In this document: one piece after another, positions 24,461 to 35,003 of the stretch
Layout: every line of letters begins with the position of its first letter
Numbering within the stretch: position 1 is the first letter of the stretch
From: Diaporthe sp. PMI_573
Lineage: Eukaryota > Ascomycota > Sordariomycetes > Diaporthales > Diaporthaceae
Direction of reading: 5' to 3'
Assembly: GCA_021399435.1 (NCBI GenBank)
Contig: JAJTUP010000008.1
Coordinates: 1,054,001 to 1,118,000, forward strand
DNA: 64,000 nt
Translations under genes and position numbers: made by a program
Notes under the pieces: model-generated
What the model was told of the DNA's origin: nothing
Database searches by the model: none
Seen by the model: only the letters and a program-made list of their open reading frames with translations

Positions 24461-25629
24461 CGCAAGGGTCACCTGGAATTTCGTTTTTCCCACGTACTGA
24501 TCAGAAATTTAATTATTGACAGCCTTTTTAACTTCTAGTTCATGGCAAGACGTAATATTGGTGTGAGTATCCTTCATGAACAAAGCACACTACGGTTGCT
24601 CGAAACAAGGTGGTGAAAAGGTACTTAGACCAATTCCGGATGCAGCCAAGATCTATGCCTCCCATTCCCGATACTCTGGGTACGCGCACCCAAACGTGAC
24701 TGGAATCAAGAAAGAAAAAACCTTTCCCAACCGATAACGAAAAGTCGGGGTGTTAGTACGTCAAGATGTCGACCTCACTCAGTGTCTGGCAATTTCAAAG
24801 TCGCCGTCTATTAACAACGTGTTGCGATGGGGCAGCCTAAATTGATTTGAAACGGAACATTGAGATCATCCCGCAATCTTCGGCGATTAAAGCTGTGCCA
24901 AAGGTTGGCGTGATAGGCCAGCGGGTGACATGCAGTGGTTATTGTCTCCTAAGATATTCTGTGCCAAGCTTTTCACCCAATGTCGTTGCGATGGCCAGTC
25001 GCTTTACCGCAGGTTTTTCCTATCTGACCTTCACCGTGATATGACTCTTGGAGCCCCCGCCTTTCTTCCAAGTTTTCCGCATTTGCCGCCGAAGTCCGCT
25101 GTCGACAACGCTCGTGCGGTAGTTTAGGCCACGACGAGCAGGCGAGCCAATGGCCGCTTTTCGAACAACTCGTGGGTGTGCCTCCTCTCGTGTCTCGGTC
25201 GAAGCATAAACGTAGATGACAGTAGAAAATGGACGATAAAACATCTCCGCTCGCTTAGCGACCATCTTGGGCGGCCTTGGGCGACCGAAAACCTGCGGGA
25301 ATGCTCAGATGTCGTTGTCGAATCCCTGCACCGCCACATCATACCCAGTCGCAGCTGGGGACAACCTGGGCAGGGATCTGCAGCGAGACGTCAACCTGTG
25401 AGGTCATCAGCCACACCCACCCAGTGACGCCCCAGCAGGCTGGGGGACATCTGTTTGCACCGACATTACATCACTCCTGTTCAGGATTATTCTGGAGCTC
25501 AGAGGACGTATTTATATTCCGTTGTCTCCTCACCCCTCATGTAAGTGCTTTGCCGCCATCTGATCAACTCAAAGCAAACCCCTTCCATTTCAATCAGCAA
25601 CCAACCCACAAACAATCACAAATTTCAAC
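24461..25629. other. Divergent intergenic region
   Basis: Upstream regions of the 20-24 kb gene and of the Gly-rich gene. No other gene is supported. The last 150 bp are CA-rich, leader-like sequence. Confidence 0.4.
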
Positions 25630-25989
25630 ATGTCCGGCCTTCTCGGAAACGACAAGAACAAGCAGGAGGGTGGCGTCGCTGACGGTGCTACTGGTGTCGC
25701 CAAAACCGGTACTGGCAGTGAGTTCTCAAAGTCCCTTCAAGTTGCCCCATCCACCAGTCACTGACTAGCTCCCACAGTTCTCGGCAACACCTTGTCCGGA
25801 GTCACCAACACCGTCGGTGGAGTCGTCGGTGGAGCCTCACGGGGCCTAGGGGAGACAGTCACCGGGGTAACTGGTAACGTCGGCAAGCCTCTTGGCGACG
25901 GCGTCTCCAACGTCGGCACCAGTGTTGAGGGTGCAGGTCAGGACGTGGCCAAGTCGGCCCGCGATGCCGGCCAGTGGAAGACCAACTAA
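25630..25989 (+). CDS. Small Gly-rich hypothetical protein (99 aa)
   Basis: Two exons (25630-25717, 25778-25989) separated by a 60-bp intron with branch ACTGACTAG. The protein starts MSGLLGNDKNKQEGG and contains repeated Val-Thr-Gly/Gly-Leu-Gly units (TNTVGGVVGG, GETVTGVTGN, GDGVSNVGT). This gives an amphipathic, LEA-like or stress-protein-like composition. No signal peptide or membrane segment. Similar short Gly-rich proteins are common in filamentous ascomycetes; their role is not established. The CA-rich leader before the ATG suggests high expression (inference). Confidence 0.75.
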
Positions 25990-26174
25990 GCACCTGAAGA
26001 AGTTCTGCTTTCCGGTGTGAATCCATAATTCGGGTCATCCGGGAATACAAGGACCATCACGTATCGATGACACCGAACGAGAGATACCCCTAATACAAAT
26101 TAATTGCCCCATCATCTGTGTCTCTTCCACGACACATGTGCTGAAGTTGATAATGTGACAAGTTATTTGCAATG

Positions 26175-27181
26175 CTATCGTATCACATCGTCTTGCTTGA
26201 CGTTGTTCCAGGATTTCTTGAACATGTTCCCGCTCTTCTCGGATGTGGGTTTTGCCCTCTGCTTCGCACCCGGCACTTCCACCCTGACTGTCTGCATCCC
26301 GCGTGCCTTCCACAACAACCCAACCAAGCTCGTCACAACCACAGCCTCAAGTTCTGTGTCCATTGCCTTGCCTGTCGGCAAGAGCAGCACACCTTCGCTG
26401 AATGGCTGCCCCAGTGAAGCCCCTACTCCAACGTTGTGATAAATTGCCCTGATACGGTGCTGGTTCTCGGGCTGTACGGCCGATGCATCATGACCAGGCG
26501 ATGGCAGCTCGATGAGAGTATACCGAAGCGGTCCATGCTCAAGGGGATGGATCTGCCACTGATACGACGAAGTGGACTCGGTGGGTGTAGTGGTGAACCA
26601 TGGCGCTGGGTAGCCTAGGTGCTCTTCGGTGGCCACCCCAGTGGCAATAGGCAGAACCCGATGAGACATTATCACGGTATTCACGCATGCTGATGGTGAG
26701 GTTGTGAATGTGAAGGGCTCCGAATTATCGGTAGGTAACGACCTAGTTAGGTAGCAGACAGTCAGATTCTGAAGGGTGCGTGTGTGTTGAGCCAAGAATC
26801 GGACATGCTAGATGATACTCACAGGGAGATTTTACCCGGAGTCGCGCTGAGATTCCTCTTCTTGAGGTTGATCACTTGAGTCTCAGCGGCCTTACTGAGA
26901 TCTTCCACTTGCATCAAGTACCCAACCTCGGCACTGTCTGTATCATCTCTTTGCGGCTTCCTCATCATGCTCAGAGTGTATCTCCACTTGTCACTTCCAA
27001 TGTTCTCGTCCTGGAGCTTATCGCGGTATTCCTGGGTGAAGTCGTGAATGGGCAGCACGCCTTTCATGTTGCCGTTGTGCTTGGGAATGTACAGAGCACG
27101 ACATGCATCCGCCCGCAACTGATCAGGAGCAGGGACGCCTTCCCGCTTCTTCATCTTGGCACCACCCTTGCTGCCGTACAT
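26175..27181 (-). CDS. Hypothetical protein, about 308 aa
   Basis: Two exons (27181-26823, 26742-26175) join in phase 2 across an 80-bp intron to give 308 residues. The N-terminal half (MYGSKGGAKMKKREGVPAP, HDFTQEYRDKLQDENIGSDKW) is hydrophilic. The second half contains a beta-rich stretch with repeated aromatic and Gly residues, and ends in basic residues (AKQRAKPTSEKSGNMFKKSWNN). No signal peptide, membrane helix or known catalytic motif is seen, and I do not recognise the family. Clean splice sites and uniform coding character favour a real gene. Confidence 0.6.
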
Positions 27182-27401
27182 GTTGGGGGTGAAACCGCAT
27201 TGGAAGTTTTTCTCCTTGATGTGTTTGGAGCATCAGCTGCTGTATTATACTACCTGCAAGCTAGATGGACTTGCTATATCCAGAGGGACTATAGATGAGG
27301 AGGATAGTGTATAGGATGTATACACAGCATAAGGAGTTTGCTCCAAGGAGTATAACTTTCAGGATGAATAGCCGCTAGGATACAATCTCTAGTACCGGTT
27401 T

Positions 27402-28097
27402 CTATGCCAGAGAGCAGAGTATCTACATATTATGTTAGTCCTGCTACAGGTACTGAAGTGATGCGTTCTGGAACATTCCAAAACGTGAAAGACGGGGATC
27501 CGTAGAAGGAGAAGAATAATACTGACCTTAAAGCAGTTAGCAGCATTCATTCCGCAAAGCATACTGCGAAATATATCTGCTATCTGATTAGTTATAGCGC
27601 TGAGCGGGACTGCTAGTGCTGTCAAGTCCTCCAAAGACTGGAGGAGTAAGTGGCCTCGAGGGGTACCGCCACTGGTAGGTTGGTGAACACCGGTGAGGTC
27701 TGCCTCAGAGTGGCGCATGTCCTCGAACATGTCCCGGTGAAAATCGTCAGGGGTTTCGAATGCTGCCTTGCCTTCGAGAAGGCCGACGACATTGACAGGC
27801 TGCGTGTGGCTGCCAAGCTCACTGATGGCGAGGTTTTGAGTTGGCTGGACTAGGCCAGAGTCATCGTACTGGTCCTGTTAGACGTTTGCCATCCTACAGA
27901 GAATTGTCAGACTTAGGGAGAGGGTATCGGTGTGATCTCGACTTACTTGAATATCTTGTGGTACTGTTGCCCACGAGAGTAGATGGGCTAATTGAGAAGC
28001 GAGGAGGCTTTCCGGAAGCAGACGAGGTAGGAGGGGAAAGGCAAGGTTGGTGGTAGAAACCTCGAGAGGTTGTGGTTAAAGGGTTTGGGAAGGCCAT
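27402..28097 (-). CDS. Hypothetical gene carrying introner-like intron, possibly decayed
   Basis: A tentative gene. Exon 1 starts at the ATG at 28097 (MAFPNPLTTTSRGFYHQ). The main coding stretch begins QYDDSGLVQPTQNLAISEL near 27873 and ends MNAANCFK at 27527. After the 27423-27526 intron it finishes ILCSLA with a stop at 27402-27404. The first junction is uncertain: a GTGGGC donor after STL gives a consistent phase, while the better-looking GTAAGT donor gives an early stop. The product would be about 165 residues, helical, without known motifs. Immediately upstream DNA becomes very AT-rich. Confidence 0.35.
27423..27526 (-). mobile_element. Candidate introner-like intron, copy B
   Basis: A 104-bp intron with GTCAGT donor, ACTAAC branch and TATGTAG acceptor, phase 0. 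It has the same length and the same internal order of conserved blocks as the intron at 21861-21964 in a different gene. Both lie on the minus strand of their genes, so similarity is in the transcribed sense. Confidence 0.6.
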
Positions 28098-29576
28098 CCG
28101 CTGCAAAAGGTTTGCAGAAAGCTAACTATCGGTTTAAATACTGGGTTGGCTGAGGGTACAAGGTACAACAATGGGAAGAGCTCAACGTTAGACAAATCAA
28201 ATTACATTATAGCAATAGTATCTATATTAAGAAATATCCACCTAAATACCCTTACATTAGTTAAGGATAAAGACTAAAAGAAAAGTATTTATAAATAATA
28301 TATAATTAAGTGTAGCTAGATTCTATTTACTGCTTGCTAGAGGCCAATCCTTTAAAGGAGGCATAAAATCTATGACCTCCTACCTCCCATCCTTCTACCT
28401 CCCATCCTCCTACCTCCCGTCCTCCTACTTCCCATCCTCCTACTTCCCATCCTCCTACTTCTCAACTTCCTCTGGAAGAACCTCCTGCGGAATAATCTAT
28501 TATACAATAGGTACCTGCTCATCTTATCTGGGACGTAAACCAAATTACAATGCAAGTACATGTGCATCAGTGTTGTAAGGTTCTTTGCAAGTGAATGCTT
28601 GGTGTCGTGTTGAGGTTTCCCAGTCCACAGATCTGCAGGGCCCTTTTTTCCTTGCACCAAGTCAGCCACCGCCGGCGCCTTGCCGGAAAAGTTATGACCT
28701 CACTTCTCTTACTCACCTTGCACTACTACAATTTGCAAACAAACAAACATCAGGACCATCAGATAAAATTTCTTACGAAGGGCAGATACCTCCCCCTCAT
28801 CCAGTCCTGGAAACTGATGACCCTCCCAACGAGGGTGATGACAATAAGAGTGTTGCATCATCTTCGAGGCAGAAAATCGAGCCACGTTACCATCACGAGT
28901 ACATTACCTTGTAGGCAAGCAAGAGTTCCTCAAGAGATGCAGTGAGTGTCTCTTTGTTCTAGTGGACGGTAGAGAAAGGCACGTGTGTTGTAGCGCGAAT
29001 CGTTCAGGAAGTCCACTGCGAGAACTGCAAGAGTTGAGGAAGGTAGAGCAGCCGCCCGTGACGAACAGCGACGGGGGAGTTGACGAAGGCAAACAACTCT
29101 ACTACGAGGAACAGTGAGACTTTGAAGAAGGGAATTGGAGGGGAGAAACGAGAAGCAGTCAACTCAAATTTTAGGCAGCTATTTGCCAGTCCAAAATCCA
29201 CGGCAAGGTTCGAGGTTGTGAGCTCAAATTTTGACCAAGGGGCTGGCTAGTTATGAATTTGAATAGTGGTTAATTCAATTTTCAAGCAGCTTTCTGTGAC
29301 TAGAATATTGACGGCACAGTCCGAACTCAGAGGAAAATTGTGAGCTGGAAATGCCAACCAAAGGGTTACTTTCAGGTAGTCCTTGCCATTTGGGTTGCAA
29401 AACAATAAGTGTAAATGTGTCTTTATAATGAGAACTTCAAGACAGGTTCATTGTGACCCAGTGGGCTATGGGATTGGAGAGTCTGAGCAACAGACTTCGG
29501 TGCCCCTCAACATAACGATGTTCCTCATTCAGCCGATCTTGTTTTCGACCTTGACGTCGCTGATGGAGGTATCCTC
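28098..29576. other. AT-rich relic region
   Basis: From about 28180 to 28350 the DNA is extremely A+T and TpA rich, as expected for old or RIP-affected DNA. A 15-bp minisatellite follows at 28381-28470. At about 29150-29245 and 29268-29365 there are two diverged direct copies of a roughly 90-bp segment (both with tcaa...attttnnggcagct and gtgagct landmarks). ORFs here look spurious. Confidence 0.45.
28381..28470 (+). repeat. 15-bp minisatellite, six units
   Basis: Six tandem 15-bp units of the form taCcTcccatccTcc (unit 6 diverged). In one forward frame it would read YLPSS/YFPSS repeats, but no gene model spans it. Confidence 0.8.
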
Positions 29577-30651
29577 CTACTTTTTCTTCTTGTCCTCAGG
29601 CGGCAGCATGTCCAATGCGTGCACCTCCTTCTCCTCCTTGGTTGGCTGGGGCGGCAGAAGGTCAAGGCACTGCTTGAAGGAAGCACTTCTCAATCCATCT
29701 TGGATGGCACGAGCGAGGTACTCTGTAGCCTCTGAACTCAACTATGACATGTGTCAGAATGAAGACGACTCTCTAGCTGTAGAGGAGAAGAGCTTACGGC
29801 TTCGCATTTCTTGAGATGCACTAGTGTCTGTCAGTTGTACATGACTAACAGTCAGACGAGATAGGCTCAACATACGCGACAATGGGCCTGGGGCGTACCA
29901 CCTGGACCGGTGTCCTTGGCGGTAGAAGTAATTGTGGGAGTAGACGGCGATGAGGATAAGACGGGGGTTTGAACTCTGTGTACCGACGCCCCAACGTCGA
30001 GCAGGTGGGAAGGAGAGTTGGCTGCAGACCGAGAAAGGTGGCGGGACTGACAGCGAGGTATTATGTTTTGTTTTGTAGCGCGCGTCGCAAGGCCGATGGC
30101 TACTTGGGGAAGCTGCCGCAATTGAGCCCAACAGCCAGGCACCACACACCACGGCCACTTCCAACCCGGCGCCACCACTTGTCTGCTCGGGGGGCAGCCT
30201 GACGGTGAAGCTTTCGCTGCGCGTGGTTGCGCGCGCGAGCTTTTCCCAGCTGCTTCGGGCTGGCCTCGCATGACTCAATCAGGGTACCGATCGTGACCGA
30301 TCGGTTCTGGGCTGTGGCGGTTGTCGCCTTCTCGTCGCCTGGGTCGCAGCGTTCACCTGGCTGCCATCCGTCGTCGTAGATCATGTCAATCCACTTGTTC
30401 AGCTCGGCGTCGGTGACTGGTTCATTAGGCAAGATCTGTATCTTGACCTCTCCGAGGACAATTAGCAGGGATGTCTTCGCAAGGTCAGACAGATCATCCT
30501 TCAACTGAAGTGTTCCTCCTGGAACAAGTACGACCCGTAAGCCCGCGGCCTGAGTTGCAGTAGTCGCAACACCCGGCGCGCGATCAGGATCGTGGGCAGC
30601 TTCAGCTGCTCCAGCAACGGCGATCTCGTAGGGTGACGGGGGGTCATCCAT
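29577..30651 (-). CDS. Hypothetical gene(s), exon structure uncertain
   Basis: Two coding-looking blocks. The 5' block (ATG at 30651, MDDPPSPYEIAVAGAAEAAH, with LPNEPVTDAELNKWIDMIYDDGW) has a possible earlier exon reading KAGNLILTFTK just before it, across a GTAAGC intron. The 3' block is three exons: one ending at 29876, a 23-bp exon at 29820-29798, and 29741-29577. They join to read LHLKKCEALSSEATEYLARA, then a Lys-rich end (PPEDKKKK, stop at 29577). How the blocks connect is unclear, and they could be two genes. No known family is recognised. Confidence 0.35.
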
Positions 30652-31200
30652 CTGTACATGATGACGTCAGAAGTGAGTCGACGACGATTTCACGATGGGC
30701 TTACCTTGGTGAAGGTCAAGATGAGGTTGCCCGCTTTGAAGCAAGCGAGGCTGCGGGCAGGAGGAGGTTGAGGTCAGGTAGCAAAGGAGGGAGAGATGAT
30801 GCCCATCTGGCCCAGATGGAACATGTAAGGTAAGGTTGAAGATGGAAACGAGTTTTGCGGGCATTCATCAAGTTTTGCAGGCAGCTGTTTTCACAGGCTA
30901 CAAAGCAAGGGCCCCATTTGCTACATCAGATGTTGAGATGAGATTAAAATCTATACGCCAGTTAGGCGATCAGTGAGACGGATCTCACGTACTGCTTGCA
31001 AAGTAAGCCGCTCGGCCAAAAGACCAGAATTCTAAGTCAAAGACTTAGACCCCAAGCAGTACATAAGACCCGTGCCGTCACAATCAGTACTTGAAGAGAA
31101 AAAAGCAGACCTGTGGGTTGCTTATTATAGTAATACAGCCATATACCCAAAGATTTCTAAACGGCACAGTGGAGCCCTTATAGCTTACTTGCCTTCTCGC

Positions 31201-31260
31201 CGGTTACCTATTGGAGGTTATCCCACAGGAGATTATCCTACAGGAGGGTATCCCATAAGA
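31201..31260 (+). repeat. 15-bp minisatellite, four units plus diverged copies
   Basis: Four 15-bp units related to ggttatcccacagga, followed to about 31300 by further diverged GGTTATCC/GGTATCC copies. The forward frame reads GYPTGDYPTGGYP but then stops; no gene is supported. Confidence 0.65.
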
Positions 31261-31317
31261 GGATAGGAGGGTATCCTATAGGTGGTTATCCTGTGCGAGG
31301 TTTATCCCACAGCAGGT

Positions 31318-31337
31318 TGGGCAGTGATCACTGCCCA
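31318..31337. repeat. Perfect 20-bp palindrome
   Basis: tgggcagtgatcactgccca is identical to its own reverse complement. It lies in gene-free DNA just after the 15-bp repeats. It could be a dimeric-factor site or a relic of an element end. Confidence 0.6.
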
Positions 31338-31839
31338 GGTGGTCTACTATAGATGCTGTGGCCGCGTAGCGGACACCCGAGCAAGGCTTGTCTGACTCCA
31401 CCTCGTAAATCGTTGTTGATAGATCCGAAACAATTTTGTTAGGGTGATCCTTGTTCCTAAATGGAGCCTGTTGCTGACAGCAACGTAGCTTAAAAGGCTT
31501 CGCACCACTAGCTAAAGAAGTTAACAATCACCTGTCCGCAATAGGTGGAAGAGACGAATAGAACGCTATCAGTCGCACTGCACGGTTCAATCACGACGGG
31601 GGGCCACTTTACCGATACCCGCTTGGCGCGATCCAATGCACAAGTCCGAAAGCAGAGGCCGATATCCGAAATTGGGTCCAAAAGTGCCATTGCGCTGTTG
31701 GTGGACTGGATAGGGAAACCGTTGGCGCCAAATTCTCACCACGCGAGGCTTACATAGGCTTGGCCTGTTCCTCAGCGACGAATTAGTCGATGCAGCACGT
31801 TGTCTTAAAAATAGGTCTTATGCCAGTGGTTTTCCCTGG

Positions 31840-31865
31840 CACCCTGCCAGTTGGCAGGCAGGGTG
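31840..31865. repeat. Inverted repeat (9-bp arms, 8-bp loop)
   Basis: The arms caccctgcc and ggcagggtg are perfect complements, and the loop itself can extend the pairing (tgcc/ggca). No poly-T follows, so it is not an obvious terminator. Confidence 0.5.
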
Positions 31866-32259
31866 TGACGCGGTGGAGCACGGCTGTCAGTTCTGCTATT
31901 ATAGACCAACCAGCGAAGGAGCTGAGCAGCACCTCGCCGCAAAGGATTCCAGCTGAGCTCCAGCGGATCTCGGTCATCTTCCTTCAATTGGTAATGCAGT
32001 CAAGGATAGGATATCGGAGGCACCAGCCGAAGCCGAAGAAAGTAAAGTGCATTCGATGGGTTATACTCGACGTAATTATAAAGGTCAACTCTCAGACACA
32101 AACACAATCTTCTCACATGTTCCTCACTGCCGAAACATCTACCACTACCCACTAAGTGGACCGAACGCGACCTGAGGGCATTGCCAGGCTCCTCCAGCTA
32201 CCAACTCAACCCCAACAAAAAGAATTGCACATCACGATTAGGGTCCAGGTCCAGGAGAA

Positions 32260-33255
32260 ATGTCTCGCCTCATTGACCAGCTGCCAACACCGGCGTTTGT
32301 AAGGGAGAAAAAGTGTATCGTGACAAGCAGGAGTCGGTCAGTGATTTGATCATGTCTTATCCATTCGCTTAAAATCTTTACTGAAGACCGCGATACAGAT
32401 CCGGAACCTTTTCTCTCTACCAAGCCCTCCAGATGCTGGGGTATCGACCATATCACATGTACGAGGTCGTTCAATCAACCACACACATGGGAATCTTCGA
32501 AGAGGCACTGAATGCGAAATACTTTGGTGTTGGCAAGCCCTACGGAAGGGCTGAGTTCGACAAGTGGTTTGCCGATTACGATGTATGACAGGCCCCAATT
32601 TCTCCATGCCCAAGGACACATTGGCTGACGCCTGTTTCAGACACTCGTGGAGATTCCGGCGTTTTTCGTTGAAGATATTATTGCGGCTTACCCTAACGCG
32701 ACCTACATTCACGTCGATCGCGATGTCGAAAAGTGGGCAACTTCCGTGACAAACATCCTGGGAACGGTGGAGCCGCTTCTCGACGCATCTTACATGAAAC
32801 TCATGGCCACCTACGACGTCTTTATTCGAAGATACATCTCCCTGCATGTCATGCTCTTGCGGGTCCTCTTCCACGAGCGGAAAAGCAGTGACCCGGTGGC
32901 CCAGAAGATGATGAAGAATGATTATCTGGAACTGTGAGTCTTAGGATTGTACGTTGTGCTCTCAGGTGGGAGAAGACTGACCTGTATTGATAGGACCCAG
33001 CAAGTAAAGAAGCTTGTCCCAAAGGAGAAACTGGGATACTTCACATTGGAAGATGGGTTCGGATGGGAACAGATCTGCCCGCATCTCGGAAAGCCTATCC
33101 CAGAACAACGCTATCCTCGTGGCAATGCGCCAAAGGAGTTCGAAGCCCTCACGATGAGGCTACTGGGTCCTTCTTTCAAAAAGGCAGCAGCGATTGTGAT
33201 CACAACAGTATTGGTTCCCATCATCGGCTTCAGTGCTTGGATTTATCAATCATGA
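32260..33255 (+). CDS. P-loop sulfotransferase-like protein with C-terminal anchor
   Basis: Four exons (32260-32336, 32399-32582, 32641-32933, 32994-33255) give 271 residues. It resembles the fungal sulfotransferase-like P-loop family (Sulfotransfer_4 type). The 5'-phosphosulfate-type loop is CIVTSRSRSGTFSLYQAL near residue 20. HVDRDVEKWATS carries the usual Arg/Ser region after a beta strand, and aromatic-rich segments (YFGVGKPYGRAEFDKWFADYD) match the family. The C-terminus has a hydrophobic helix (AAAIVITTVLVPIIGFSAWIY), suggesting a tail anchor. Length is near the family norm. Whether it transfers sulfate is unknown, as many fungal members are uncharacterised. Confidence 0.8.
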
Positions 33256-33510
33256 GAGTAGTGAGGGCCTAGACCTAGGTGTTTGGGCACCGGTTTCCTG
33301 TAATCTGCGTCTCACAATTGGAACTGATAATCAAAATGTATGATGGGATTGATCTACACCTATATAAAGTACACCCCTCTTCTAGTTGTCAGCCGAGCCT
33401 CGAAACCTCTTTGGGTCAAATGTGGCAGGATCAGCCCCAAGCCACATCACCTTCGTGGGAGCTCCGTCTCTGCCGGCCACACGCCTATGATGGCAGAAGA
33501 ATTGGACCCA

Positions 33511-34221
33511 CTAGGGCAACTTACTGTTGTCCACCGCTCTTGCACCAGACTGCTTCACATTCTCCGAAGGCCCCTTTCTCGCAACATCAATGTCACCGAT
33601 GACAAGGAAGAAGTCTGAGGCCCGAGTGCTGATGACATTCATCCGATTCTCGTCCCAGAGGAATCCGGCTCCGCTTGCTGCAGTGTTGACTGCCAGAAAG
33701 ATACTAGTAACAACCTAACGTTTATTGCCTTGTATTCTGTCCGCTATTGTAAGGAGTATCTTCCTGGGGACATCTGCAAAGGAAATGTAATTGGTACCTA
33801 TTGCTTAGATAATAGCACTTTCCTGCAAGACATATGGCGTGATGATTGCAATTTGTTGTAGACCAAGGCCAGCGCCTTGAATCAACCGGTTCAGTGTCAG
33901 GATAAGGACGTTTATCATTCTCGGGTTAGAGCTCGACCGAGAAACTTGGGTGTACTTGACCTCGGAATTACTGACATGGATGAACACTGGTAGAGCCTTG
34001 CCGGGAGGGCTTGGACGGATATCGAGCTTGCGCATGACCCAAGCTTCACAACGCTGAGCCACTGGCACTGGGTGATGTTGGAGAATGGGCTGTGTACCAT
34101 AGCTCAAACCCCAATTCTGATAGGAAATGTCCTTCGGCAGGTCGAAGAGGCCCAATACCATGCGCTGTTGGAAGGAGGAGGAGGAAGATCTTTCTATCGG
34201 CGATGTCAAGGTCGAGAACAA
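33511..34221 (-). pseudogene. Relic of UPF1/NAM7-like SF1 helicase
   Basis: The C-terminal RecA-like domain of a superfamily-1 helicase is readable in pieces. First comes LFDLPKDISYQNWGLSYG and VLILTLNRLIQ, leading to IAIITPYVLQ (about 33820), the family's hITPY.aQ strand. Then, after a break, TIADRIQGNK (about 33740), equivalent to the QG motif V. Then VNTAASGAGFLWDENRMNVISTRA and FFLVIGDIDV, equivalent to motif VI (R.NVxxTRA) and the following strand. The pieces are separated by a frame change and an in-frame TAG, with no N-terminal Walker A domain nearby. Such helicases are often part of accessory gene families in fungi. It looks non-functional. Confidence 0.65.
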
Positions 34222-35003
34222 TACCGGTTGAACGAGGGACGTCGTAGCCTCCTTCTCAGATTCTCCAATTCATCAGCTTACTGTGTCAAATCAAAGTCAC
34301 CTTCAATTTTATTTTGAATCCCGAGTAACCAATCCACGAGGTTTGCAGTGAGGCAGTTGACACAGCAAATCCTCCCTAGAATTCGCAGCCGTCTTCTCTC
34401 TCCTAAATCCAAATTACTGTAGTTGAATGTATTTCAAGGAAAAGAAAACCTTCCTCTTCAGCCCATTGTGATGATGTATTTGTAGCTATTGAGTATCGGC
34501 ACAATGGCACGGCGGTCCCAGCACACCCAATGCCACCCTATAATTGTTGTGATTCATTCCGGAGAGGCTGCCCAGGTGTCAACTACCTCGGAGCCTTCCG
34601 TGCAAGAGAAACTTGTTCTCGTCATAATAATTGGGCTATAGCGGAAGAAGCGATTGTATTTCTAGCTCAAGGTATGAGATCCTCAAGCCAGGAACAGATA
34701 TCGAGACAAAAAAAGCTCCAGGCACCCGCACTTAATCCTCGGCACCTCAACATAGAGGAAGAAGAATAGGTCTTAACGACGAAATCGAGCCACATTGGTG
34801 CGTCACTTGACCATAATTAAGCAGTAAATCGAGAAACCAAGTAAGGTTGACTGAGATTCATTTGGTCAATACTTTTCAATCTAGTGGGATCATCCGCTCA
34901 TTATCAAACCAGCCCTAGAATGCAAGTTCCGGCGCACTTCCTTGCTTCCCTTTCGACCAGTCGATGTTTTATGTCTCTGGCGATCTGAGGTCCTACAGTA
35001 AAA
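34222..35003. other. Intergenic, relic-like
   Basis: No gene is supported; probably worn sequence upstream of the helicase relic and the 3' flank of the epoxide hydrolase. Confidence 0.4.

Larger units (their letters stand above)
30652..32259. other. Gene-free region with repeats and palindromes
   Basis: No supported gene. Contains a 15-bp repeat tract (31201-31260), a perfect 20-bp palindrome (31318-31337) and a 26-bp hairpin sequence (31840-31865). The last 150 bp lead into the sulfotransferase-like gene. Confidence 0.45.

Noticed and set aside
28370..28669. Minus-strand Arg/Gly/Met-rich repeat ORF
   Set aside because: Generated by the 15-bp minisatellite; no start context or coding sequence outside the repeat.
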